Positions 1 to 12,629 of a stretch of DNA of 64,000 nucleotides are shown here, in pieces. The notes beneath the pieces are model-generated. The model made no database searches. It had not been told where the DNA came from and saw nothing but the letters and a program-made list of their open reading frames with translations. Within the stretch, counting starts at the first letter, position 1. Each line of letters begins with the position of its first letter. The translations under genes were made by a program, and so were the position numbers. The DNA is taken from NCBI GenBank assembly GCA_037693485.1, contig CM075344.1, forward strand, positions 23,396,501 to 23,460,500, given 5' to 3'. The stretch comes from Kitagawia praeruptora (taxonomy: Eukaryota; Streptophyta; Magnoliopsida; Apiales; Apiaceae).

Positions 1-170
1 CGTTAGAAAATATAAAATTTAGTCACAGATATTGTACATCATTTTCCATTGATATTCTATTAGAAATTTATTATTAATATAATATTAATATATTCTAAGA
101 ATTTCATTTTGATATAAATTTTTTTATCAAAAAAGTTAAATTGAAAATTTTAACTTGAGAGATGATTATG

Positions 171-619
171 AGCCTGTTTGGCGACCAACTTAAAATTGGG
201 TTTAAAGTCATTTTCAACTCTAAGTTAAAAAATGTTTTGTATAATAATTTAGAAATTGATTTAAATTAAGACTTAAATTAAAAAAAATATCTTAAAGTTA
301 ATTATGAGGTAGTTTTTTGAATTACTTATTTTGTTTTGAGAATTTTATTTGATAAAAATTAATGTAATTATTCAAATAGATAATTTATCAAATTTATTTT
401 TATGTTTACATTTTTAATAATTCATAAGCATAACATAAAATTATTCAAAAAGATATTGACTTGAAATTTTTACTTCTCACTTATCTATTTAAGCAATTTC
501 AAATCATAAGTGAAGTAATAATTTTAAACATATGAATGAGTAATTTATTAGTATAACTGACTAAATTTATATTGATTTATTTAAATTTTTTAATGTTCCA
601 GTCGTCAAACAATTCTGGC
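171..619. repeat. possible degraded MITE
   Basis: The left edge (GTTTGGCGAC near 177) and the inverted right edge near 601-612 (GTCGTCAAAC) make a short imperfect terminal inverted repeat around an AT-rich core without ORFs. No clear target duplication was found. The rest of 1-1636 is AT-rich intergenic DNA in which I see no gene. Confidence 0.25.
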
Positions 620-1636
620 TTACTAAAAGCATAAATTTTTTGTAACCATTATGATAGTAAAAATTTATAATTATCACTATGCTGTGATATAAATTTATAA
701 CCTAACACAAAATCATTCAACATAAATAAATCACTTAACTAAAAAAAACAAAAGTAAAATTTAGAAGTATAAATAAAATAAAATTAAAGACCGCATAAAA
801 TAAAAAAATTAATTATTGTAATTCATTTTTTTTTTAAAAAGACTTAGTTATAAAGCTATTTTGATAGTAGTTGCTTGGTGTTATTCCTTGACCTTAAACT
901 TTCTTAGTTTTAATAGTCAATTAAATTACTTGTAAAGGTGGCCATTTTCACTTATTAAAAAAGCTAGAATTTTATATTTTATTTTTATGTAAGCTAATTT
1001 TAATAAAAATTAGGGGATAACATTTTTTCCTCGATGATGAATAATACATTTTATAATACTAACTTGAAAATCTTTTCTTATTTATAATCATAATTCATGA
1101 TCAAAGTGATATATTAAAATTCAAAATCTAAAATCTAAATATGCCATTTTACTAAAAACTGAACGTGTCTAATTATATTTGGGAAGGCATGCATAGCAGA
1201 TCAAGTAATTACACAACCAAAATTGGAATGTAAAAAGAAATACAGTAGCAAGAATTTCAATAATATTCTTAGTCAAATCAATGTAGTAAAGTGGATTGGT
1301 CAAGATAGTCAGTGATACACTTCATGTAAAAAAACTATGAAATCAAGTGCAATACCTCTGCATAATCTTTTTTTAGAGATAGTCAATAATGCAGAAAGTC
1401 TGACATATATATTAGAAAATTAATCACAACACAACCAAAACCCCACAAGTCCTCAGAAATCTTAAATTACAGCACTACTCAATTATACTAAGAAGCCTGA
1501 ACAGATGCAAAAGAATACTTTCCACAATTACAATCATCCAGACCTCTTAACAAAGTTTTCCTGGAAATACATAGTAGTCTTAAAATGTAGCATGCAGAAC
1601 GATAATATGTAGCCTGCAAAATGATATATTCTAATA

Positions 1637-3052
1637 CTAATTCTCCTTGCCACTCGGTTCATTGTCATCTTCATCATCCATAATCATTGCTTTCCTTTTC
1701 TTCTTTCGGAGAGAAGTCTTTCCTCTAGGATAATCTTCTAAATTATTGCCATCAATTTTATCGCTCTCTTCATCATCGATCACCATCAATTTCTTTATAT
1801 TCTGATTGTTAACATGAGCCTTCGCATGATCATGTGTAAGATCATCTTCCAGATTATTATATTTCTGTGCACAACAATTTGGCAAATCAAGTTTATAAAG
1901 AATAAAAATATAAGAATTAATGTACAAACGACATGTTTAATATGTTATCAATTAAAAAAATTACCTGAAGTGACCTATTTGATTCATACAAATCTTCTAG
2001 ATTTTCGTTGGGCTTGTACACCTCAGATACATTGTAGTTCGCATACCCTTCCTTGAAATTATAAGGATTCAATCTTAATTTGTAGATCAAATCTTTTCCC
2101 AAAAGTGTTCTAACCTCTTTCGGAACATCCTTGTCACCAGAATATTTGTTAAATAACTTCTTGGCTGATGTGTCGATCAAGTGTTCAACTACACTATTGA
2201 ATAATGCTAAACTTGTAGTTCCAGTATGGTCTTTAACATAGATGTGTACTTTGAACCTGTAAGTGCCAAAAGCATAATATTATATCTAAAATCTTATATA
2301 TATGACTATAAACATAGATATAGAAAAATAACTTACATCACCAGAGGGTAATCAATAATTTTTTCACATTCTTTGCACATGTACACTCCATCTTCAGCAA
2401 TCCACAATATCTGCAGAATTGTCAAATAAAATAAATTAATATATGTATATGTTAGATGGGTTTTTAAATATATATTCTTCAAAATCGTATGTATATCGAA
2501 AAATAAATTGGATACGTGGATACCTGAGAGTATAGTCTTGTCATTCAAACGGGTTTCAATGACATCATGTACTATAAACTGGAATCCGTGCAATGGTATC
2601 TTAACTGTTTCTTCATCCAACCTTTGAAGAGAAGTTGTAGCTAAAAAGAGAGTCTTGACTTCACATGAGAGGGGCCTATAACTACCTGTGACTGGTACAA
2701 TCTTTAGATTTCTCATGCTATAGATGGTCCCTTCTTGGAGAAGATGTTTGAAACGGGAAGCCAGATGCTTACGGATTGTTGCATGCATGAGATTCTCCTG
2801 TAACAAAATAATGAAGATTGCATGAGATTCTCCTGTAACAAAATAAAGATAAGCATCTAAAACTTAAGAAAATGGTTAGTCATAAAAATATATGTCAAAC
2901 CTACTTACCTTTTCATCAATAAGGATCATGTCAATACTAATGAGTTCACCATTTTTCTGAGGATTGGTTGACTCCCACATTCTGCAAATTCTAACCCTAA
3001 TTCTCTAGTTATCGTGAGTATTGTTGAGATCATTGAGAAAAGAGTACTCCAT
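1637..3052 (-). pseudogene. RPA70-like (DUF223) single-strand DNA-binding protein pseudogene
   Basis: Five exon-like blocks read on the minus strand: 3052-2909, 2797-2524, 2410-2337, 2256-1965 and 1864-1637. They resemble the plant replication protein A 70-kDa/DUF223 family, with an N-terminal OB-fold (HATIRKHLASRFKHLL), half of the C-terminal zinc ribbon (MCKECEK) and a final OB-fold (FKVHIYVKDHTGTTSLALF), ending in an acidic/basic tail. Three defects are visible. Codon 16 is TAG at 3005-3007, where relatives have Trp. Exon 2 ends in phase 1 but exon 3 reads in phase 0, so joining them shifts the frame into a stop. The middle OB-fold and the first half of the zinc ribbon, expected between exons 2 and 3, are missing from a gap of only 113 bp. 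The total of about 337 codons is short for the family. An internal ATG at 2980 could still start a short product, so loss of function is likely but not proven. Confidence 0.75.
2783..2845. repeat. short tandem duplication over an exon acceptor
   Basis: The 26-bp stretch GCATGAGATTCTCCTGTAAC plus AAAATA occurs at about 2785 and again at about 2820. It duplicates the exon 2 acceptor (TTACAG on the minus strand) of the RPA-like pseudogene, so two equivalent acceptors lie 36 bp apart. Confidence 0.6.
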
Positions 3053-3167
3053 GTTTAAAAAGAGTCGTTTCGTTTGTTAAACCTCGAGGACAGAGTTATG
3101 AATTCGTTAAATTATTCTGGTTGCATGTACGTGTATATATAGAGATTTTGATATTAGTTGTAAGTTC

Positions 3168-3440
3168 GGAATAGAATTTCTAAGTAGTATATGATTTTAT
3201 GAGTTTTGATAAAGGTGGTAGTTTACGGAGTAGAATTAGGTGTTTTTTTAGATGTTGCGTCTCGGTCTTCTATTAGAGGTCTTATATTAGATTTCTATCT
3301 GTTTGTAAAGAGTTTGGGTGACAGTATAGACTTTGAGTTTGAGTCTAAATAGACTTTGTTGTAGGTTGCAGAATGGGTGCGTAGTACTACTGGTGATTCT
3401 GGTCCGATTTTTTTGTGTAGACTAAAAATAAAATATCTAG
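3168..3440. repeat. intergenic segment, copy 1 of a diverged duplication (partner 3853-4390)
   Basis: Shared landmarks with the partner copy include ATTTCTAAGTAGTA, GATTTTATGAG, GACTTTGAGTTTGAGTCTAA, GAATGGGTG and TTTGTGTAGACTAAAAATA. This copy lacks the Stowaway MITE found in the partner. No ORF is supported between 3053 and 3878. Short tandem pieces of the TTTTTGTGTAGACTAAAAA word recur at 3740 and 3809. Confidence 0.6.
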
Positions 3441-3878
3441 CTAGGTCATGTTTCCCTGCAGAGAGGCATTCATTCAGTGATTAGGAAGACTTTCGGGAGT
3501 AGTACTGCTTTTCGATGATTCCGTCATCATTGTGACTCACTGCACGGCAGAATGAATGAATGAATCCTATATATAATAATATTTATACATGTGATCAGAC
3601 ATGAAAGCAATTTGGATGCATGCCACACCCTCTGACTCGCTTATTCAATCTCAATAAGTATTAATTTCATTCATATTTCCCTCTTAATCTCCAATTGCAA
3701 TTCGTTTTGCATGCGGAACCTTTTTTAATTAGTTTATCTTTTCCGATTTTTTTGTGTAGACTAAAAAAAATATATTAATTAAAAAAATATATTAATTAGT
3801 TTATTTTTTCCGATTTTTTTGTGTAGACTAAAAAATATTTCGATTTTTTTAAGCCCGAAATAGGATTTCTAAGTAGTA

Positions 3879-4129
3879 CTCCCTCTGTCCCCCTTGGTTC
3901 TTTACCTTGGGGGACGTAATTCTGGCACGGATTTTAAGGTGCAATTTGCGGATAGTTTCATAACTTATTTTTTAAATTTTCTTTTTTTGTATAAAAATAG
4001 AATTGTTCTATTTTTATACAAAAAAAGAAAATTTAAAAAATAAGTTATGGAACTATACTTTTTAGGAGCCTTGAAATGCGTGTCGAGTAGTGAAAAAGAA
4101 ATGTAAAGAAATGGGAGGGACAGAGGGAG
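3879..4129. mobile_element. Stowaway-type MITE (Tc1/mariner), 251 bp
   Basis: The termini are CTCCCTCTGTCCC and its inverse GGGACAGAGGGAG, flanked by TA on both sides (3877-3878 and 4130-4131). The core contains a long near-perfect hairpin (about 3957-4050, arms around TTCTATTTTTATACAAAAAA). There is no coding capacity. The unoccupied copy of this locus at 3176-3201 confirms the borders. Confidence 0.9.
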
Positions 4130-4390
4130 TATATGATACATGATTTTATGAGTATATTTTGTGTAGGATTTTTTTGTGTCTCGGCTTATATTAGATATTG
4201 GAGTAGATTTCTAGGCTGAATAGACTTTGAGTTTGAGTCTAAATAGAGTTTGAGTCTAAATAGACTTTGCTGTAGCTAGATTGCAGGAATGGGTGTAGTA
4301 CGAATGGGTGTAGTACTACCGACCACGGCTGATGATTATGGGTCATTCGTTTCCGATTTTTTGGTATAGACTAAAAATAAAAATTTTAGG

Positions 4391-7300
4391 CTGATTAATT
4401 TAAAAATCTTAAAAAATCTAAAAATCTTAAAAAAGAGTAAAATTGGGTTGTAAGATTATAAGAGGTGCCACCTAAGCTCCCGCGTATCCTCCTTTATATA
4501 TATATATTGATGATTTGTACTTAATTGCTAGCTAATATGAGTTCTAGACTAACTACATTTATAATTACACGAGTTAATTAAATATTTATTTTTTTATAAT
4601 TTATTATCTTTTAATATTTTTTGTTTCAAATATCTTGATAATAATAGTTTCTGAAATAATTAACTTGGTTCAAGAAATAAATTGATCATCATAAAGAAAA
4701 GACCTTAACAATTAGATTCATAAAAAATTAGGTCAGTGAAAAAAATTATAGGAAAGATTTTAAAAATATTTTTACATAATAACTTAGAGCATCTCCAAGA
4801 CTAGCTATAACAATTAGCTAAAATAACTAGTCAATTATGCCGTGCTATTGCGCGGCTTCAGAAAACTATCTTTAACTGATATGGGCCGAAATTGAGTCCC
4901 AAAAATACGATTAATGATACATTAAAATAGCCCAGAATGGCCCAGGTTTAAAGTCCTATTATGAGGCCCAAAACCCTAGTTATGATAGAAAATTCATGAA
5001 TATTAGTAAAAAATAATAGTATTATACGTATAAATTATGCATGACGTTAGGCAAAAAAAATTTCAAACATATTAAAAATAAAACTTTTATGGTATTAAAA
5101 CAAAATTTAAATTAAAATTTGAAATAAAACAAATATCTAAAATATTTCAAGCATTATTTTTCTAATGGTAATATTATATTTTAATAATTTATAGAAGGAA
5201 GAAAAAGAAAATCAAGACACTAATTTTTATTTTAAAAAAAACATCGATAGCTATTTTTAGAATTTTCTTTTAACAATTGATTCAAACAGTTCACATGAAT
5301 TATTAGTTGGAAAAATACTTTCATCATATATCTAAAATTTTAATATGTTAAAAAATCATAAACATTAAAATTAGCGACTACAATGTGATCATAATGTTTA
5401 TGATAAAAAATAATAAATATTAAATATAATTAAATAACGTTCTTAAAAGCCGACACTCTTCTCATAATATACATACTCAGAAATATTATAATAATTTACT
5501 TTATTAAAATATTAATTTAATCCGCCACAAAATATTGGAATGACGGATGTACAATGTCTTTATCGATCTAACTGTAAGTGAAAATGATCATGTTGATTTA
5601 ATTTAATCGAGGTGGTCACATCTAATGTGTAATTCTATACACTTCTACAACCTTTATGATTTACACGATTTCCACGACAACTAATAAAAAAATTTCCCCA
5701 AAAATTAACATCGCATGCTCTCCAATCACCCGAAAAAACTTGTAGAAATCTTAAATGTGACATCGTATGGCACGATATAAGTAATTTTAAGTTGTCATCT
5801 TGTGGATATGTTCTTATATTTCTATAGATAAATAAATTTTGTATTGAAATAATAATTATAATGCCAAAATAAATTTTACTATTTTTTTTATAAATAATAA
5901 AATAAAATAATATAGATATCTAATAGGTGTAATTAATGATTAATTAAGATGCTATAAAAAGCAAAGCTCTCTTCTGTTTCTTATTAGTTAGGCGCCTTCG
6001 TCCTTCCCCGTTCAATGGTGGAGACGGTGGATTCTCCACCTGCCGGAGGCCCTCTTTCTTTCTTCCTTTGATCTTTTTTTTTCCCAATAATATTCATTCT
6101 TGAGTGAGGTGTGTTTTCAATAATTTTAGATTTTAAGTAAAGGTTTGTGTACTTCCATATTTATTACGACTTCCACGATCATTGATAATAAATATTGTTT
6201 GATAAGTTATGGTCAATAACGTTTTTTAAAGCCGAAATTACTCTCATAACATACATATTCAATAATAGTGTAAAAAATTATTTAATTAAAATATTAATTT
6301 ATTTCGACACACTATAATGAAATGGTTGGGTTTGTTCAATTTATTCGATTTGATCATAACTTTTGTGTAATTTATTCAAGTGCAAAATTAAAAATACGTT
6401 TGTATTGTTTGTATACAAATTCCAGATATTATGCAAAGATCTTGTACTTCCATATTTTATTACGACTTTCACAATAATTGATAATAAAAATTGCTTGAGA
6501 AGTTAAACTCGCCTATCCTATAGTCATTTGAAAAGAAATTACAGTGATCTTAAATAGATAATAAAAAATAACGTAATACAAACAATTTTTAGTCGTCATT
6601 TTACCAAAAATAAACTTAACTATATATATAATTAATATTCAATATTTAAATAATAACTATAAAGTTCAAATAAAGTTTACTAATTTGTAGACAACTTAAA
6701 TAGAGTAAATTTAATATATGTTTAATAGGTGTAATTAATGACTAATTAAAATATCATTAATAACTATTTAATGCAAGAAAAGAATTTTAATAAAAAAATA
6801 AAAAAAAACAAAAAATTAAGAAAAATAACTTGAACTCTTCTAGTGCATTTCTGATCTACGGTCATTATAATATATATAGATATAGATATATAATAATTGT
6901 TAGCTAAAATTTCCTGAACCTGTAAGTGGTTGTGCTCTAATGGTATTAGATATAATGGTTAGCTATAATTCAATAAAGAGTATTCTATTTTTATTTTCAA
7001 ATTCTAATAGCTCAAAAAGAGTATTTTATTATTATTTTCAAATTCTAACAACTATATTCTAGCGTGTATATCTATTATATATTTAATAGCACAACACAGT
7101 GTTTTTGTAAGACATTTTAATCCAGGTCAGCAGCCAACTAGATGACATCTCAGCTAGGTTCAACGTAATTATATCATCACTTTTCTCCAACCACTGCATC
7201 TCTCCATCTACTATTCCTCTTTCTTCCCATATATGTTTCCTGCATATCTTCGTTCAACGTGAATTTATTATTTACGCATCACTTCTCTCCCGACACTACA

Positions 7301-7603
7301 TCTCTCCATCTACTATCCCTCTTTCTCCAGAACCCCAATCCTCTCAAGGTATATTGTAATTTTAATTTTATTTTTTTTAAATATTTTGGATTAGAGTTTT
7401 CTGTGTTAATCGAGGATTCCGAGCAGATTATCGAATAGGCCTAATTGGAAGTAGTTTTTGGTTGCCTAATTGGAAGTAGTTTTTGGTTAGCGACAGCCAC
7501 TACAGTATAGAGTTTTTATTTTCGATGATTGTCATACCCTATCTACTGAGTGCTGGAGTGCTTTATCAAAGGTCATGGATCGAGGTCCCAGGCGAGAAGT
7601 TTT
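4391..7603. other. AT-rich intergenic DNA, no supported gene
   Basis: No ORF of substance was found. A roughly 70-bp direct repeat lies at 6146-6215 and 6437-6505 (CTTCCATATTTTATTACGAC core). A TATAAAA at 5953-5959 precedes a 19-codon ORF (6015-6071) by about 55 bp, but it matches nothing I know. The lead-in CATCTCCAA near 4792 resembles MITE ends, but the second end was not found. Confidence 0.5.
7399..7463. repeat. 65-bp direct repeat, partner at 9211-9273
   Basis: Both copies contain GTTAATCGAGGATTCCGAG, ATTATCGAATAGGCCTAATT and AGTTTTTGG with two or three differences. They flank the STICHEL-like pseudogene. At the left copy, GCCTAATTGGAAGTAGTTTT is itself duplicated in tandem (7438 and 7464). 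Confidence 0.7.
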
Positions 7604-8771
7604 TGACATTTTGTCCTTGTCAGTTCAAGTCTTGATGTTTTACCTCATATGATCATATCCAGGTGCCAGAAATTCTTCTCCCCAGAGTTAAAGGATGCTG
7701 ATATTATCTATACTCTGCAGTGGATTGCCACCAAAGAAGATATAAAAATTGACAAGGATGCTTTAAAGCTTATTGCTTCGAGATCAGATGGCTCATTAAG
7801 AGATGCGGAGATGACCCTTGATCAATTGAGTTTGCTGGGGTAGAAAATCTCTATTCTCCTGGTTCAGGAATTGGTTAATTTTATTTCATTTTTACTGGGA
7901 CAGAATATCTTCATTTTTCTTGCACATGTTTGTATCTTTCTTGAATTAGTGATCTTCTATAAATACTTTGGTTACATATGTGCAATGATCCAGAATAAAT
8001 CTCTTGATTCAAATATTGATACATTTTCGCAACATTCATCTTCTATGCAATCCACTCTAGTATCTGAGAAGAAAAAATTTTGTATTGTAAGTTCTGCTAG
8101 CATTTTAATGTTTCTATTGTAGAATCTACACTGCTGTAATTTATTTATTTATTTTATATCTGTTTGCTGCATGTGAAAGGATTATACTAAACATCTTCGA
8201 TCTCTTGATTCTCAAATTTTGTAGATCAAGCTGTAACTTACCCTATCATAACATCCACTACATCTGTATGTGTGTTCTATATCATCTTTAGTTGTGCAGA
8301 GCCAGCTTTGGTTTTGACATGTCTTCAAAAAGTATTACGTGCACATGTACAGTTCACTTTCTATTTTTTTAGTTTTCATTAATGTAGATGTAATTAGGAA
8401 GCATTAGAGAACGTGATGTTTCAGTTTTTTTATTCTTATGATATTAATGTCTAATATAGTTCGACAGTTAAGTTTTAGACGAAACAGTTACTTGTCACAT
8501 ATATACAAAGCCTCCTAAAATGAAAAGCATAACTAATTGTAGACTTTACAGGTTGGGCTTGTATCTGATGAGAAGTTGGTGGACCTACTTGATTTAGCTT
8601 TTTCTGCCGATACAGTCAATACTGTTAAGAATTTGAGAGAGATCATGGAATCTAGTGTTGAGACATTGGCCTTAATATCACAACTTGCAACCGTAATAAC
8701 TGATATTCTTGCCGGTAGTTATGATATCATGAAAGGACGACTTAGAAGGAAATTCTTTAGGTGACAACCAT
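7604..8771 (+). pseudogene. STICHEL-like (DnaX/clamp-loader-like) gene fragment
   Basis: Two exon blocks, about 7604-7873 and 8552-8771, read in one phase across an intron with GT (7874) and AG (8550-8551) borders. The protein matches the plant STICHEL/STICHEL-like family, which carries a DNA polymerase III gamma/tau-like ATPase core and controls trichome branching in Arabidopsis. Diagnostic stretches are SRCQKFF, LKDADIIYTLQWIATKE, ASRSDGSLRDAEMTL and ADTVNTVKNLREIME. In-frame stops are TAG at 7841-7843, where relatives have Gln after LSLLG, and TGA at 8762-8764, where relatives have a second Arg after KFFR. The N-terminal Walker region and the C-terminal part are absent nearby. This is best read as a decayed partial copy. 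Confidence 0.8.
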
Positions 8772-10842
8772 GTAAGTTGAGCTTTTATTTATTGTTTCCA
8801 CATAATATCAACTAAACATTTTTCATCAATTTAGTTCAATCTCTTACATGCATATTCGCTTTTGAAGCAGCGGCAAATACTTAAAAGTTAGTGCATATAA
8901 GCTCCACAATGTAATGACAATGAATATGTGTAATATTAATGAAAGCGATGGCCTTTTTGTTTAGCTATCTGTATATGTGTTAGGCTGCTTAAGTTAAACT
9001 TCACATTGCAACAGTATTCATTTATTCTTTAAGCTATTTCCATGTAAATGCGCAACCTCTGAATAACTATCTCCCTTAATATTGACAGCCTTCATATTTT
9101 GTTCAGCTATTTCTCAGTAGGGCCCAATTACGAAATATTAATAGTTCTCACTTTTAGGTTACACACATCACGGCTACTAGCTTTACTGCCCTTATGTTAA
9201 TTAATAATTGTCTGTGTTAATCGAGGATTCCGAGTAGATTATCGAATAGGCCTAATTGGAATTAGTTTTTGGTTTTGTTATATTGTTATTGTGTTGGCTG
9301 TTTTCGCTCCCACCCACATACGCCACTCTAGCTACATATAACGAGCATTGTGTTTGATTTAATGTTTGAATGGTCTGAAAGTGAATGCGGAAAATCCTTG
9401 TCTGCTGCTAAAATTGGTTTGTTTGGTTTGTAGCCATTTTGGATGACAGACGAGGTATTCTCTAATAGCAACGGCAGCGTAACTCCGAAGGCAGTCTAAG
9501 ACAACAAAATATCGATTGTATGTATTCCAATTATCTTACTTTTTATAGCATATCTGCATGTACCAGATCTGCAAGTATATAATGTAATATTATTTGGCCT
9601 TTAATTGTTTTTAATTTTTTTCAAACTGATGTAAGAAATGTGTTCCATAGAGTTACTTCAAATCTTCCAAAGTCTTAAAATACTGACACCAAAAGCTGCT
9701 TGTATAATGCTTCTACCAATGTAATTACCGGAATCAAGAAGTTTGTGGGTAGATTTTGGTTGGGTAATTTTAATATTCAATAAATGCCTGAAAAGGTATA
9801 TCTGCTCTTGGTATTTTAAAATTGATTTTCTCTGTTTCTTGCAAAGGCATCACACATTGAATTATTGCACTTGATCTGATTAGCACACATTCATCTCTTG
9901 ATAGTACGATTATATTGTTATTACTGTGTTGCCGATGAAAGTAATGATTTGTTGAAAAAGATGATTTGTTTATCAGTTTTATTACATAAATTTGTCCAAA
10001 TATATATGATGCTCCTACACATCTTATTTATTCAGATCGACAGTGGCAGAGCCACTTTCATGCGAGCTTAGAAGAATGCAAACTTTAGTTTTTCAATGCT
10101 GTATGTATGCTTCGTAGTTGCAGACCCCTTTAAAAATTCGCTTTTTCACTTCAGGTTTTTATGCAAATCTTGGTGATTCAAAGCTGTATCCTAATTGGAT
10201 TAGCACGTCCATATGAAGTCCAGTCTTTTTAAATTGCTTTTAATTTGAGTTATGATGGTGGAACTTCAGTCTTAAATTGTATATTAGCTATTAGAACTGT
10301 TCTTTAAATTGAATGTCATTCCTATTGGTAGACAACACCATCTTGCATGGATTTTTTTCGCTTAAGTATTGTTTGGCTTTTACTGATACAGAGAGGTTGA
10401 ACAACAAAGGCAAATATTACCAGTCCCGGGGGAATGCTATTGACAACATCTTTTGTAAGTATCTGGCTATTTTCGGTCTATTTGTGTCATGATACTTTTT
10501 TTTGGCTATTTTTTGTATCTTTTTCTCCAAATTTTTCTAAAGCTTTTTTATTATCGGTAGTGTATTTTGTGCAAAAATAATATCTGCATTATGGTATATT
10601 AGGATGCAACCTATGATGTTACATACTAAGTGATTAAGTTAACCAAGGAATTTTAGCCAAGACTAAAGCTTTTTATAGTGTTGTGAACTGATAATGGGGA
10701 ATGGCTGCAGTTTTATTTTCCCATGTAGTTAAGATAATTTTAAACAATTATAGATTGAATTATTTACTCCTTGTACCTGCCTGACAACACCAGCTCTAAT
10801 ATACTGAACTAATACAATTTCTAAAGTTTACTTCTATTATTA
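8772..10842. other. intergenic DNA, no supported gene
   Basis: The region has mixed composition, and no long ORF or recognisable protein was found on either strand. It contains the second copy of the 65-bp repeat (9211-9273). It may include degraded flanks of the STICHEL-like copy. Confidence 0.4.
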
Positions 10843-11226
10843 GAGCAAGTTCAATGATGGTGCTAAAATACATATAGCTATTGCTATATTTTGAAATCGA
10901 AAAGAGAATTTGTTGTAGAAATAGAACTTATGCTCCAATGTATAGTTTTAAAATGGCACCAAAAATTTCCAAATAAAGCAATATTTCAATTGCCTAATCT
11001 TTGAATGCACAATTATGTTTGTCAATGTTACTTTAGTAATTCATTTACCACTTACATGCTTATGTGGCAACTATAGCAACATCTATACTTGGTTCTATAT
11101 TTAGCACAAAGTATAGTATTTTGCTATTTCGTACCCATGTTTAGCACCCCATTGGAGTGGTATTTTTTTCTTCGGTGCTATATTATAGCAATAGCACCAC
11201 TTTTAACACCATCACTAAACTTGCTC
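10843..11226. mobile_element. PIF/Harbinger (Tourist-like) MITE, 384 bp
   Basis: The terminal inverted repeats begin GAGCAAGTTCAATGATGGTG on the left and, inverted, GAGCAAGTTTAGTGATGGTG on the right. The 3-bp target duplication is TTA (10840-10842 and 11227-11229). There is no ORF, and the core repeats the words GCTATTGCTATA and its inverse. Confidence 0.85.
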
Positions 11227-11344
11227 TTACTCCAGATTATGTAATCAGTAAGCCAATATATTCCATTTATTTTACCATAAAATTTGATTTACAAGCAAGT
11301 GTATAACAGGGAAATTTAGGCAAGATTAAAATTCTATAAAAAAA

Positions 11345-11630
11345 AGTGGTGCGAGCCTGTAACACGAAATGCTACAGTTTCTTTATCTTTTCATACGGCA
11401 CTGAAAGTTCACGAAACTAACAAGAGTATGTGTTGATACATGATTGTTAAATCCTTAAACAGCTTTGAACACTTACAGTCTTTAAAAAGTGTTATGAGCC
11501 TGTAACAAGAAGCACTACAATTTATTTATGTTTGCATGCAATACTAACAGTTCACAAAACTAACTAGAGTATGAGTTCATGCAAGATTATTAAATCTTTA
11601 CACAGCTTAGAATACTTAGAGTCTTTTGGT
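11345..11630. repeat. diverged tandem duplication, about 140-bp unit
   Basis: The unit at about 11345-11487 (GAGCCTGTAACACGAAATGC through TTAAAAAGTG) is repeated at about 11490-11630 (GAGCCTGTAACAAGAAGCAC through TCTTTTGGTG). Each carries a block of ACAGTTCACAAAACTAAC type. No coding signal was seen in 11227-11771. Confidence 0.55.
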
Positions 11631-11771
11631 GATCATGCCACAAATTGTGCTTCTAATCGTGTTCAAGTGTTTACTACAAAATATTGTGAGGCCAACACAA
11701 ATGCCTCAGTAATGTCATACATTATGTTTCTAATCCTTTTAAAGTGTTCACTAGAGTATGAATATGATGAT

Positions 11772-12621
11772 CAGAGCCGGCCCTGAGCATGTGCGACATG
11801 TTCGATGGCACAGGACACTCTATGTTATTAGGGCACATTTTTTAGGTAGGTGTACATATTATGTATATTTTATTTGAAAAATATAAAAAATTAAATTTTA
11901 AAGGTTAAAAAATTTGTAAATGATAAAAAGGTTAAAAATTGTGTTGTCAAAGTAAATTAAAAATTATTATATTGAGCAAAATAAAAAAATATTATACTTA
12001 TACACAGTTTTGCTTTCAAATTTCTAGTAATACTAATTACTTTTGTTTTGTTGTTAACCGTGTAGACTATAATTGTTATTAGAGTTGATTAAATGTTTTT
12101 AGTTGACAACTTACACATAAGTATATTTTTACAATTACAATGTACCAGTTTATTTTATCAATTATTCATTTTATAAGTGATTAAGTGATTTGAAATCATA
12201 TATATTTTAATTAATTTACATATTAAATGGACCAAGTCAATTTAAAACTAAAAATAAATTATAAAATACTTATATATTAATTTAGATACATAAAAATGAG
12301 ATTTTCAATTTTAGTATTGTATTTGTTTTTATTTATTATTACTTTTTATTCTTTCATTAAACAAAATATATTAATATTTTACATATATAATTTATTTACT
12401 TTAGATTAATTTGTACTATTTATGTACTTGTTACAATATTTTTACAATTTTCAGTAATGTTTTTATTATGTTTTAAAGTTATTTTATGAACTTGTTATGT
12501 TTTTTTACAAATTTCAGTTAATGTTTAATATTTTATGTAGTTGTTATAAAAAAAATTATTAGTGTTAGGGCACTTTTTTTTTATTTTGCACAGGGCATCC
12601 AAAATCTCAGGACCGGCTCTG
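11772..12621. mobile_element. non-autonomous hAT element, 850 bp
   Basis: The terminal inverted repeats are CAGAGCCGGCCCTGAG (left) and CAGAGCCGGTCCTGAG (right, inverted). The 8-bp target duplication ATGATGAT is perfect at 11764-11771 and 12622-12629. The interior is very AT-rich with no transposase ORF. Confidence 0.92.
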
Positions 12622-12629
12622 ATGATGAT

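Noticed and set aside
6015..6071. TATA box followed by a 19-codon ORF (MVETVDSPPAGGPLSFFL)
   Set aside because: Too short, no homology recognised, no splice partner found; kept only as a remark in the intergenic entry.
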